Of a DNA stretch of 36,071 nucleotides, positions 7,974 to 15,708 are shown in pieces; position 1 is the stretch's first letter; each line of letters starts with the position of its first letter. The DNA comes from Aquificales bacterium (lineage in GTDB: Bacteria > Aquificota > Aquificia > Aquificales > Aquificaceae). Position numbers and translations under genes: made by a program. The notes beneath the pieces were generated by a model. The model did not search any database and was not told where the DNA came from. It was given only the letters and a program-made list of their open reading frames with translations. The stretch lies in the NCBI GenBank assembly GCA_027078675.1, contig JALWWX010000232.1, positions 1 to 36,071 on the forward strand. Direction: 5' to 3'.

Positions 7974-8729
7974 ATGTTATCCGTTTCTATTGTAGCAAAG
8001 AATGAGGAGAGAACCATAGGCAGATGTATTGAGAGTGTTAAATCTATTGCGGATGAGATTGTCGTAGTTGACTCTGGCTCGGAGGATAGGACTGTTGAAA
8101 TAGCAAAAAGCTTAGGAGCTAAGGTAATATTCAGAGAGTGGACCGATTATGTAGATCAGGTTAATTATGCCATGGGATTGTGTTCGGGTGATTGGGTGCT
8201 TGTTCTTGATGCGGATGAGATAGTTTCTGATGAACTTTCAAAATCTATAAAAAAAGCTATACAAAATCCTGAATATACATGTTACAAGGTTAAAAGGAAG
8301 CTTTACTATTTAGGCAAGTTTTTAAGTTTTACAGAGGAAAGGATAAGACTTTTCAAAAAGGGTAAGGGAGTGTATGAAGGATTTGTCCACGAAAAGGTTA
8401 GATGTTTTGGGAATATAGGTATACTTGATGGATATCTTTATCACTATTCCTATGAAAGTATTTCAAGTCATATAAAAAAAGTGATGAAATATGCAGAGAG
8501 ATTAGCTGATGAAAATTGCAGAAGAGGATCAAAGTTTAGCTTTTTTAAGCTTGTTTTTAATCCTTTCTGGACCTTTATTAAATACTATGTTATAAAAGGC
8601 TGTTATAAAGATGGTCCTGCAGGTTTTATATTTTCTTCTGTAATGTGTTTTTACACATTTATGAAGTATGCTTTTCTTTTGGAAAAACAGTTGCTCCGTG
8701 AATTAGGAAAGGATGCATGGAGAAAATGA
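7974..8729 (+). CDS. family 2 glycosyltransferase (WaaE/KdtX-like)
   Basis: This GT-A enzyme most resembles the WaaE/KdtX group, which adds a sugar to the lipopolysaccharide core. It starts MLSVSIVAKNEERTIGRCIESV and has EIVVVDSGSEDRTVEIAK (nucleotide-sugar binding) and WVLVLDADE, whose DAD triad is the metal-binding DxD motif, at about residue 82. The C-terminal third carries a hydrophobic stretch (FIFSSVMCFYTFMKYAFLL) that could hold it at the membrane. Length 251 is typical. No Shine-Dalgarno is visible; a promoter 8 nt upstream suggests a leaderless message. The next gene begins within its last 13 bases. Confidence 0.85.
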   Translation: MLSVSIVAKNEERTIGRCIESVKSIADEIVVVDSGSEDRTVEIAKSLGAKVIFREWTDYVDQVNYAMGLCSGDWVLVLDADEIVSDELSKSIKKAIQNPEYTCYKVKRKLYYLGKFLSFTEERIRLFKKGKGVYEGFVHEKVRCFGNIGILDGYLYHYSYESISSHIKKVMKYAERLADENCRRGSKFSFFKLVFNPFWTFIKYYVIKGCYKDGPAGFIFSSVMCFYTFMKYAFLLEKQLLRELGKDAWRK

Positions 8730-9850
8730 AAATACTTTTGTTTTCTTCCGTATTTTTTTCATTCTTTTCTATAACTATATATGAGGGAATTATAATTATA
8801 TGGCTAATATTAGTCTTAGTATATGCGATAAAGCAAAGAAAAATTTTTAGAGGGTATTTTACCTTACCTATTTTAATGTTTTCTATACCTCAAATTATCT
8901 CAACTTCTTTATATAATTTTAAGTTTGTATATAAATCACTTGAGCAAGGGTTGTTTTCTTTCATATATTTTTCTACATCTTTTCTAAAATTGACGTATAG
9001 AGACTTAGAGAAACTGAATTATATTATTTTAGCATCAGGATGTATATCTTACGGTTTTTTTATATATAATCTAATAGAGAAAAAAGAAATTGCTTTTGCC
9101 AGAGGTGGGATTATTGAAGTTTCTCTTTTTTCTTCAATATTTGCATTCGTTTCTCTTTCAATGTATTTATATAAAAAACAAAAAATATATCTATTTTTAT
9201 TTTTATTGTCTTCTTTTTTTGTTTTTTTACCTGCGAGAAGATCATATATGATAGGTTACTTTTTGGCTATAGGTCTTTTGCTTTATTTGTTAAGACATAT
9301 TATAAATAAAAAATTATTTTATGGTATTTTATTTTTTTCTGCAGGGCTAATGTTTGCAAGTATTGTTTATTTTCTTCATAAAGATAATCGCTTTAAGTAT
9401 ATGTCTGAAGTTTTGACCGGTAAAACTAAGATCAGTGAAAATGTTGTTAATATTATAACATCCGGAAGATTGGATAAATTTAATAGAGGTGTTGATAGGG
9501 TAAGGAAATCCTGGAGGGAAGGAAATTATATAGCTTTTATATTTGGACACGGTATAGAGAAGGCAAAACCTTATTTATCTCCTCCCTACGAATCCATCTT
9601 CATACTTCAAGAGTTTATTGAGAGAGGTATTATAGGGCTATTAGGTATATTGTTGTTCTTTTACAGATATTTCAGATTGTTTTTTAGATTCTCTATCAGA
9701 AAAAGGGAAGATATCCTTCTTATTCCGTTCCTTATAATACCCGCTGTTAACATAGGTGCTACAATTTTTAATGTTTTTTGGAATGCTATGTTGCCTTTAT
9801 ATGTAATTTTCTTAGGAATTGTTGAATACTTTTATAATAGGAAATCATAA
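8717..9850 (+). CDS. O-antigen ligase/polymerase-like membrane protein (WaaL/Wzy type)
   Basis: This looks like a glycan ligase or polymerase acting on lipid-linked sugars at the periplasmic face. About ten hydrophobic segments are visible, and the large periplasmic loop is followed by FIFGHGIEKAKPYLSPPYESIFILQEFIERGIIGLLG (in two parts: G-H-G then E-x-G-x-x-G-L), the arrangement of the Wzy_C/WaaL family. Most members have a conserved H-N pair where this protein has Y-E, so the usual essential histidine appears to be missing. It is 377 residues and clearly more AT-rich than its neighbours. The start may be 8717 or ATG 8726, which overlaps the previous stop as ATGA. It pairs functionally with the upstream glycosyltransferase. 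Confidence 0.72.
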   Translation: MEKMKILLFSSVFFSFFSITIYEGIIIIWLILVLVYAIKQRKIFRGYFTLPILMFSIPQIISTSLYNFKFVYKSLEQGLFSFIYFSTSFLKLTYRDLEKLNYIILASGCISYGFFIYNLIEKKEIAFARGGIIEVSLFSSIFAFVSLSMYLYKKQKIYLFLFLLSSFFVFLPARRSYMIGYFLAIGLLLYLLRHIINKKLFYGILFFSAGLMFASIVYFLHKDNRFKYMSEVLTGKTKISENVVNIITSGRLDKFNRGVDRVRKSWREGNYIAFIFGHGIEKAKPYLSPPYESIFILQEFIERGIIGLLGILLFFYRYFRLFFRFSIRKREDILLIPFLIIPAVNIGATIFNVFWNAMLPLYVIFLGIVEYFYNRKS

Positions 9851-9919
9851 TGTATGGTACATTTTGTTTAAGTGTGGTTATTGATGTATTTCCATATAAG
9901 AGTAGAAGAGGTATGTAGT

Positions 9920-11674
9920 TCAAGGATACTTTGTTGACCTTTCGGAAACAAAAGAAAGGCGGTGCCTGATCAATTTACCTATATCGGATCTCGTAACTAT
10001 TCCCACTATTATTCTTTTGTCCCCCTCGGTTACGACTATAGGAATCCTTCCTATTCCCCTGTTTATCATTATATTGAGTACATCTGATAGCTTTGTATCA
10101 GGGTGTACAAATATGGGATCTTTTGTCATTATATCTTGTATTTTTACTTTTCCCTTTTCTTCTTCCCTTATGCGTGATATGTCACTCTTTGTTACAATCC
10201 CTTGAAGATTTCCTTCCTTAGCGACGGGTATTCCCGATATAAGCTTATTTTTCATAACCTCTTCCGCTTCCTTTACGGTTGCTTCTGGGGGTAAGGTAAT
10301 GGGTTTGTTCATAACTTCCTTCGCCTTGTAATTTTCAAGTATGCTTATACCTATTTCTTCCCTCATAATTGGTGAATCTTCCCTTCTGTTTACCTGGCTC
10401 GGGAATATGCTTTTGTCTCCGCTTACTATATAGGCTATGGATACCGCTATAATTGAAGGAACCAACAAATTATAGCCGTGGGTCATTTCCGCCACAAGTA
10501 TCAGTGTTGAAAGGGGTGCTTTTGCTGCACCGCCGAAAAAGGCTGTCATACCTACTACTGTAAATGAAGCTATATTAAGATAATCTTCTCCGCTTATCAT
10601 GTTTACTATAAGGCTTGATATTGCCCCGAGGGTTCCTCCTATCATTATGGAGGGTCCGAATATTCCCCCTGATCCACCAGATCCGAGTATGAGGGATGCA
10701 CAAAACATTAAAAATAGAGGTGAAAGCATAATGGTTATAATTCCTATGAAATCTATGTGTCCGTCTATTATTATCTGAAGCCAGCCGTAGCCGTTACCTA
10801 TTACAAAGGGATTGATTATACCTATAGAGCCTGTTATAAATCCTGCAATTGCGGGTCTCAGAAAGGGAGGTATGTTTGATTTGGCAAAAGTGTTTTGGAT
10901 TTCCGTGAACATCTTTATGAAAAATCTTATGGAGAAACCGCATATAAAACCAAGAAGGGCATAATATATAAGATGATCCACGGATAAGGATGCTTTGCCG
11001 GAAGTTGGTATATTAAATAGGGGATCAAAGCCCATAAAAGAACCGAAAACTATATAGGAAGTGACAGAAGCTAAAAATCCTGGAACTAAAAGTTCAATAT
11101 CAAAGTCCTTTTTGTAAAAAACCTCCGCGCTTATTATTGCACCTGCGAGCGGTGCCCTGAAGATGGCTGCCACTCCCGCTCCCAAGCCTATAGCTACAAG
11201 TTTTCTCCTTTCCCTTTTGCTGAGCCTTAAAATGTCGGAAAGTAAAGAACCCATACCTGCCCCTATGAGGGCTATGGGTCCTTCCCTTCCTGAGGTACCC
11301 CCAGAGCCTATGAGTATGGCTGAGCTTATTAATTTAACAAACGGTGCCTTTGGATCAATTTTCGCATTGTTAAAATGATAAGCCTTTATGGCGTGATCCG
11401 TGCCAATACCTTCTGATTCCCTTGAAAGGAAGTAAACAATAATACCAGAGATAAGGCCTCCTGCCATGGTTATAAAAGGTAGAAAGTAAGGGTGTTCCAC
11501 AAAGGGTTTTGTCAAAATGTATGTACCTTCGCCAGCAGGTAAGGGATTTATGTAACCCGCAATATCCACAAGTATAAATTCTGTTATTATTTCAATGGAA
11601 TAGTTAAAAAGGACAGCATAAATCCCTATGATTATACCAAGGATTATAGGTGGTAGGAAATTTTTGTGGATCAC
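9920..11674 (-). CDS. ClC-family chloride channel/transporter with CBS pair
   Basis: A 584-residue anion channel or exchanger. The membrane part (about residues 5-430) has GGTSGREGPIALIGAG with the gating glutamate, the filter motif GSGGSGGIFGPSIMIGG, and APLSTLILVAEMTHGYN with the pore tyrosine. Two CBS domains follow (from MNKPITLPPEATVKEAEEVM and DIMTKDPIFVHPDTKLSDVL), which usually sense adenine nucleotides. Where E. coli ClC has the internal proton glutamate 203, this protein has valine (APLAGAIISAEVF), a channel-like residue. The start is GTG at 11674, just before the first helix; I see no other start. It diverges from apbE with only 15 nt between start codons. Confidence 0.9.
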   Translation of the reverse strand: MIHKNFLPPIILGIIIGIYAVLFNYSIEIITEFILVDIAGYINPLPAGEGTYILTKPFVEHPYFLPFITMAGGLISGIIVYFLSRESEGIGTDHAIKAYHFNNAKIDPKAPFVKLISSAILIGSGGTSGREGPIALIGAGMGSLLSDILRLSKRERRKLVAIGLGAGVAAIFRAPLAGAIISAEVFYKKDFDIELLVPGFLASVTSYIVFGSFMGFDPLFNIPTSGKASLSVDHLIYYALLGFICGFSIRFFIKMFTEIQNTFAKSNIPPFLRPAIAGFITGSIGIINPFVIGNGYGWLQIIIDGHIDFIGIITIMLSPLFLMFCASLILGSGGSGGIFGPSIMIGGTLGAISSLIVNMISGEDYLNIASFTVVGMTAFFGGAAKAPLSTLILVAEMTHGYNLLVPSIIAVSIAYIVSGDKSIFPSQVNRREDSPIMREEIGISILENYKAKEVMNKPITLPPEATVKEAEEVMKNKLISGIPVAKEGNLQGIVTKSDISRIREEEKGKVKIQDIMTKDPIFVHPDTKLSDVLNIMINRGIGRIPIVVTEGDKRIIVGIVTRSDIGKLIRHRLSFVSERSTKYP

Positions 11675-11689
11675 TTTATATATTATTAT

Positions 11690-12571
11690 ATGATAAGGAT
11701 TTTACCTTTTTTGTTAGTCATTGTATTTCAAAGTTACGGATTTTCCGTTGAAAAGTTTTTCTATCTTATGGGAACATATAGCACAATGGATCTTGATAAT
11801 CCTGATGATATAAGGAGGGCTTATAAGTATTTAAGGAAACTGGAAAATAAAATGAGCACATACCTGGCGGAGTCTGAGGTTTCCCTTATAAACAGATATG
11901 CAGGTATTAAACCCGTAAAGGTATCCGGAGAAATTGTGGAAGTTATTATGGAAGCATTAAAAATATCAGAAAAGACCTATGGATATTTTGACATAACAGT
12001 CGGAGCTTATACTATAAACCACGTGCGTAAAAGGTTATTGAAAAAGGAGGAAGCTTTAAGGTTGATAAACTACAAAGATGTTGTGGTTAACGGAGACAAG
12101 GTGTTTTTAAGGAAAAAAGGTATGGCTATTGATCTCGGCGGTATAGGGAAAGGGTATGCCTTAGAAAAGGTCCATGACTATCTGAATGTTGAAAGGGGAT
12201 TTATAAGCATAGGGGGTGATATGAAGATATGGGGTATGAGGAAGTCAATAGCTATATTGGATCCTTTAGAGGAAAGTATCATCGCATTTTTTGTCAATAG
12301 GGGAGACCTGTGTATATCCACATCAGGAAATTATCATCAGGATCATATAAGAACACAAAACAGAAACATTATACAGGTTACCGTCTTACACAGAAATTGT
12401 ACTTACGCTGATGCCTACGCTACCGCTTTATTTGCTATGCCTGAGGGGGAGATTAAAAGGTTTTTAAATGAAAATGAAGATGTTGGTGTATTTATTTTGT
12501 ACAAGAATAGGGAGGTTTATGTTAATTCCGCATTTTTGTCCTACTGTGAAAAATTTAAAATAGTTGAATAA
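11690..12571 (+). CDS. apbE: FAD:protein FMN transferase (ApbE)
   Basis: ApbE transfers FMN from FAD onto a threonine of exported proteins. The start at ATG 11690 leaves a signal segment (MIRILPFLLVIVFQSYG); an in-frame GTG at 11666 would overlap the ClC start and is less likely. Family motifs are LMGTYSTMDL near residue 27, AIDLGGIGKGYALEKV mid-protein, SIGGDMKIWG, ISTSGNYH, and YADAYATALFAMP near the C-terminus (Mg2+ site). Length 293 is normal. The gene lies 66 nt before an FMN-binding-domain protein with a flavinylation-type motif, its likely substrate. No Shine-Dalgarno is visible. Confidence 0.92.
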   Translation: MIRILPFLLVIVFQSYGFSVEKFFYLMGTYSTMDLDNPDDIRRAYKYLRKLENKMSTYLAESEVSLINRYAGIKPVKVSGEIVEVIMEALKISEKTYGYFDITVGAYTINHVRKRLLKKEEALRLINYKDVVVNGDKVFLRKKGMAIDLGGIGKGYALEKVHDYLNVERGFISIGGDMKIWGMRKSIAILDPLEESIIAFFVNRGDLCISTSGNYHQDHIRTQNRNIIQVTVLHRNCTYADAYATALFAMPEGEIKRFLNENEDVGVFILYKNREVYVNSAFLSYCEKFKIVE

Positions 12572-12575
12572 ATAT

Positions 12576-12617
12576 ATGACTTTTGTCATTGTTGAACTGT
12601 GTTTTTGAGATGATAAT
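12576..12617 (+). promoter_or_regulatory. candidate CRP/FNR-type operator plus -10 box upstream of the flavoprotein operon
   Basis: A perfect inverted repeat ATGAC-TTTT-GTCAT occupies 12576-12589, and GATAAT stands at 12612-12617. A start point 7 nt after the -10 box (about 12624) puts the palindrome centre 41.5 nt upstream, the class II activator position. There is no good -35 box at the right distance (TTGAAC at 12592 would give only a 14-nt spacer), as expected for activator-dependent promoters. A second palindrome, TGAAATT-A-AATTTCA, at 12617-12631 overlaps the putative start point. Confidence 0.45.
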
Positions 12618-12637
12618 GAAATTAAATTTCAATTTCA

Positions 12638-13165
12638 ATGGCTGTGAAGGTAATTATTATGGTTATGGCTTCTTTAACCTTTGCTTATTCAAAGGTTGAT
12701 GTCACTAAGTATATAAGATTTTATTATCCGGATTCTGTAATAGAGATTAGAAATATAATCCTCAGCAAGGAACAGGTTAAAAGAGCAAGTAAGTTGGCAA
12801 AGGTAAAGATAAGATCAAGGCTTGTATCCTTTTACCTCATTAAGGATAAATCTGGTAACATAGTTGCATACGCTTATATAGATACTCACCGTGTCAGGAC
12901 AAAACCGGAAACAGTTCTTTACATAATTAGCAGAAATGGAGAGCTTGAAGTAGCAGAAGTTATAGCCTTTCTTGAGCCTCCCGAATATAAAGCTGATGAA
13001 AGATGGTTGAGCATATTTAAAGGAAAATCCCTGCATAAAGACAAATTGGCATTAAGGAGGGATATCCCTAATATAACTGGTGCTACCCTTACTGCAAGAG
13101 CAATTACTAAAAGTGTAAGAAAAGTGCTTGCGTTGTGGCAGGTTGTGTTTGGGGATAAGAAATGA
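12638..13165 (+). CDS. exported FMN-binding-domain protein, probable ApbE flavinylation target
   Basis: A 175-residue protein with a short N-terminal hydrophobic signal (VIIMVMASLTFAYS). Its C-terminal half fits the FMN_bind fold found in NqrC, RnfG and small periplasmic flavoproteins. The sequence D142-IPNITGATLTARA holds a D-x4-TGAT-x-T motif; in the family the terminal Thr of [S/T]GAT (here Thr150) carries FMN by a phosphoester bond. The middle region (residues 55-110) has the YLIKDKSGNIVAYAYIDTH beta-sheet part. It would act outside the cytoplasmic membrane as a one- or two-electron carrier. It overlaps the next gene by 4 nt (ATGA). No Shine-Dalgarno precedes the ATG. Confidence 0.85.
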   Translation: MAVKVIIMVMASLTFAYSKVDVTKYIRFYYPDSVIEIRNIILSKEQVKRASKLAKVKIRSRLVSFYLIKDKSGNIVAYAYIDTHRVRTKPETVLYIISRNGELEVAEVIAFLEPPEYKADERWLSIFKGKSLHKDKLALRRDIPNITGATLTARAITKSVRKVLALWQVVFGDKK

Positions 13166-14121
13166 GAATTTTTGTACAGAATGGCTCAAGAACCCAATAT
13201 ATGAAACATTTGATGATACTTATAGTTTTATTTTCTGGTTTGTTTTGGGGAGTTGATATTATAAACGCTTTTATGATTTACGGATACTCTTACGAAGATG
13301 TATATCTTTATTTCTACTCCGATTTTGAATATCCTGAAATTGCCCCCTTTAATGCCTTAATAGAAAATGTTCATATAAATCTTTACACGTCACTTTTATT
13401 TAATGTTTTTTTCTTACCCTTATTTTTAAAGCTCTATCCTAATAAAAAGTTTGCTTTTATTATATCTCTTATTATTTTTGCTTTATCTCTTTTATATTCC
13501 GTTTCTGATATAGCGGTATATCTGTGGGGTGTTATCTTTATATATATTAAGTTAATATCTTTTCTGAGCTATAAGGTTTTATCTCTGGTGGCATTGGCCA
13601 TTACATTTATATTAATCGTTTATAAACAAGTGGGAAGGGTTTATGTCGGTGGTGTTAACTTTATTGTTCTAATTTTTTCTTTTTCCTCTCTCTTTTTCTT
13701 ACTTATAAATTTGATTATGTTTTACACTAAACTGGGTTTTAATCCGGAGAATATTTATTACTATTACAATGGAAATGAAGAGCTATTTATAAAGGGTAAG
13801 AGTTTTGAAAGTATAATATCTGTTCTTGCATTACATATAGTGAGCGGAGGTGTGTTTGTTTTTGTCTTAAGCCATTTCTATATATTCACTGAATTTATTT
13901 ACAAGGGTATTGCCATCTATCTATCGTTTGTTTCAGCGATTATAGAATTTTTAAGCGGACTTTTTATAAAAATGGGGCTTTTTATTTTTACATACATTAA
14001 GCTAATTTCCTTCTTTATGATGGAATTCCTGCTTGCATTTATTACACTTTATGTTATAAAAGATATATTAAAAGGCAAATTGCAATGGACATCCGAAAAA
14101 AGTTCTCAGGAGCGATCATAG
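13162..14121 (+). CDS. internally duplicated polytopic membrane protein, candidate electron-transfer partner
   Basis: I do not recognise a named family. The 319-residue protein is almost wholly membrane, with about eight hydrophobic segments, and consists of two similar halves with a period near 150 residues. Each half has a helix, a short aromatic loop (G41-YSYEDVYLYF and G192-FNPENIYYYY), a histidine-bearing helix (His71; His225 and His238), and a helix ending in the identical YIKLISF (128-134 and 278-284). The intramembrane histidines could be heme ligands, but no heme motif proves this. It is ATGA-coupled to the FMN-binding gene, so a role in passing electrons between the quinone pool and the flavoprotein is a reasonable inference. 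AT-rich, as expected for a Phe/Ile/Leu-rich product. A start at Met14 is possible. Confidence 0.75.
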   Translation: MRIFVQNGSRTQYMKHLMILIVLFSGLFWGVDIINAFMIYGYSYEDVYLYFYSDFEYPEIAPFNALIENVHINLYTSLLFNVFFLPLFLKLYPNKKFAFIISLIIFALSLLYSVSDIAVYLWGVIFIYIKLISFLSYKVLSLVALAITFILIVYKQVGRVYVGGVNFIVLIFSFSSLFFLLINLIMFYTKLGFNPENIYYYYNGNEELFIKGKSFESIISVLALHIVSGGVFVFVLSHFYIFTEFIYKGIAIYLSFVSAIIEFLSGLFIKMGLFIFTYIKLISFFMMEFLLAFITLYVIKDILKGKLQWTSEKSSQERS

Positions 14122-15065
14122 GTTCATCTCTCGGGGACGCTATAGGTAAGTGTGTAGAGGATATTACTAAGTATGATGTATATGAATTTTATGGAGGTCC
14201 TCTGAGAGGTTTCGCAGAACCTCATCCATTAAGTCCTGCCCACGGTAGAAAGCCGGAGGAAACCTCAGATGAAACTACCGTGTTTCGCATCTTGTTGGAA
14301 AGCATAATTGAGAGGAAAGAGATAGACGTTCAGGACTTTATAAGAAGGTTAATAATATGGTATGAGGATGAGTCTTCTCACAGATATCCCGATCCTACTC
14401 TTCTTACTGCAATTGATCTACTTTCAAGGGGATCCAGTCCTGCCTTGTACGGTTTAACCTCCGCCTCTGTTGAAGGTATACTCAGAAGTGTTGCTGTGGG
14501 ATTGTATCACTATTACAATCCCCTCCTTGCAGCGGAGGGTAGTAGGGTTGTTTCTTTACTAACTCACAGGAGTGAATATATATCAGCTGGTTCTGCTGTT
14601 TTGGGGGCTTTTATTTCCATGCTTGTATCAGATTGCGAGATAGGTTCCGTGGACGAAAAAATAGATCTTATAAATAAGTTACAAAGAATTTCAGATAGTA
14701 GCAGGCTTAACAAAGCGTTGGATAAAGTTAAGGAGCTATTATTGAATGGAGCTGATGTTGATACCGCCATATTTGAGTTGGGAAACGGGAGTTTTGTACT
14801 TGAATCCCTACCTCTTTCTGTCTTTATATTTCTTTCGCACGCTGACGATCCAGAGGAGGCTTTTTGGCAAGGTGTCAATTCCTACGGCGAGTTCGGCGGT
14901 GATACCGACTCAATAGGATTTATGGTAGGAGCTTTCGTGGGGGCAAAATTCGGCGTGGATGTTTTCCCCAAGGAGCTTGTTGATAATCTTGAAAATTCAG
15001 GTTATTATATAAATATCGCAAATAAACTTACGGATATTATTAAAGAATCTGTTAAAGGAGGATAG
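14085..15065 (+). CDS. ADP-ribosylglycohydrolase family protein (DraG/ARH fold)
   Basis: Members remove ADP-ribose from proteins or hydrolyse related N-glycosides using a binuclear Mg2+ site. The N-terminal [17 protein letters not shown], the S-D-E-T-T segment around residue 66 (family T-D-D-T) and the C-terminal [23 protein letters not shown] supply the expected fold and metal ligands, with one Asp replaced by Glu. It is 326 residues, and a soluble helical protein is expected. The start lies 37 nt inside the upstream membrane-protein gene and has no strong ribosome-binding site. hfq follows by 5 nt. The natural substrate cannot be told; no draT-like ADP-ribosyltransferase or nitrogenase gene is in the window. 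Confidence 0.85.
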   Translation: MDIRKKFSGAIIGSSLGDAIGKCVEDITKYDVYEFYGGPLRGFAEPHPLSPAHGRKPEETSDETTVFRILLESIIERKEIDVQDFIRRLIIWYEDESSHRYPDPTLLTAIDLLSRGSSPALYGLTSASVEGILRSVAVGLYHYYNPLLAAEGSRVVSLLTHRSEYISAGSAVLGAFISMLVSDCEIGSVDEKIDLINKLQRISDSSRLNKALDKVKELLLNGADVDTAIFELGNGSFVLESLPLSVFIFLSHADDPEEAFWQGVNSYGEFGGDTDSIGFMVGAFVGAKFGVDVFPKELVDNLENSGYYINIANKLTDIIKESVKGG

Positions 15066-15070
15066 AGAAA

Positions 15071-15313
15071 ATGGCCTATAAGTTACAGGAGAGTTTTCTG
15101 AACACAGCAAGAAAAAGAAGGGTTAAGGTATCAATATACTTGGTTAACGGTGTAAGATTACAAGGAAGAATAAAGTCTATAGACCTTTTTACCATTTTGC
15201 TTGAGGATTCAAGACAACAAACCCTTGTCTATAAACATGCGATAACAACAATAATACCACATGAAAGGATAGAAATAGAATTTGAAGAAGAAGGAGTGCC
15301 GGGAGCCTCTTAA
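15071..15313 (+). CDS. hfq: RNA chaperone Hfq
   Basis: An 80-residue Sm-like protein forming hexameric rings that pair small RNAs with messages. Sm1 is seen in [41 protein letters not shown] (residues 5-45) with the distal and proximal face residues, and Sm2 in [14 protein letters not shown] with the KHA motif. The C-terminal tail is short and acidic. A perfect AAAGGAGG lies before the ATG, much stronger than those of the preceding genes, so hfq may be translated at a higher rate than the rest of the operon. Its end overlaps the convergent ferredoxin gene by 4 nt. Confidence 0.96.
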   Translation: MAYKLQESFLNTARKRRVKVSIYLVNGVRLQGRIKSIDLFTILLEDSRQQTLVYKHAITTIIPHERIEIEFEEEGVPGAS

Positions 15314-15325
15314 AGAAGACCCGGC
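15298..15325. terminator. hairpin spanning the convergent hfq and ferredoxin stops
   Basis: The arms GCCGGG (15298-15303) and CCCGGC (15320-15325) flank a 16-nt loop that itself contains TCTT/AAGA. On the + strand the stem is followed by GGTTTTCCTTTT, a modest U-rich tail. The stem lies inside the last codons of both genes, so it could end transcripts from either side; the U tract favours hfq. Confidence 0.4.
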
Positions 15326-15642
15326 GGTTTTCCTTTTGAAACAACAAGCCTTTCTACGGGCTTATCACCTTTCAGGTGGCTTTCTATTATTTCGTCTATA
15401 TCTTCCGATTTGACATTTCCGTACCATACCCCTTCGGGATATACAACTATTGTAGGACCTATTGCGCATGGACCTAAGCAACCAGTAGGTGTAACCGCCA
15501 CATTCATCATAAGGTCTGGATCCATTTGAATTTTCTCCATAAGGGTTTGATAAATTTCCCTACTTCCCTTGTCTGCGCAGGAACCCATCGGGTGACCAGG
15601 AGGTCTTTGATTAACACATACAAACACGTGTTTAAATCCCAT
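15310..15642 (-). CDS. thioredoxin-fold [2Fe-2S] ferredoxin
   Basis: The 110-residue product closely resembles the Aquifex aeolicus thioredoxin-like [2Fe-2S] ferredoxin: it starts [20 protein letters not shown] and ends [15 protein letters not shown]. The four ligand cysteines fall at 9, 22, 55 and 59, exactly the pattern of that protein. These ferredoxins are related to the NuoE subunit and Clostridium pasteurianum 2Fe-2S ferredoxin; their physiological partner is not settled. AAAGGAGGTG precedes the start. It stands alone on the minus strand between hfq (convergent) and ogg. Confidence 0.93.
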   Translation of the reverse strand: MGFKHVFVCVNQRPPGHPMGSCADKGSREIYQTLMEKIQMDPDLMMNVAVTPTGCLGPCAIGPTIVVYPEGVWYGNVKSEDIDEIIESHLKGDKPVERLVVSKGKPPGLL

Positions 15643-15708
15643 CTTCCACCTCCTTTGGAGTGTGCAATTATTTTATCAGTAAGGTTTTGGAATATATTAT
15701 GAGTTTTA

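Noticed and set aside
9851-9919. Terminator between the convergent O-antigen-ligase-like and ClC genes
   Set aside because: No stem with a T tract is found in these 69 bases.
12611-12631. Fur box upstream of the FMN-binding gene (GATAATGA-like start)
   Set aside because: Only the first half resembles a Fur site; the symmetrical part is TGAAATT-A-AATTTCA, which does not fit the Fur consensus.
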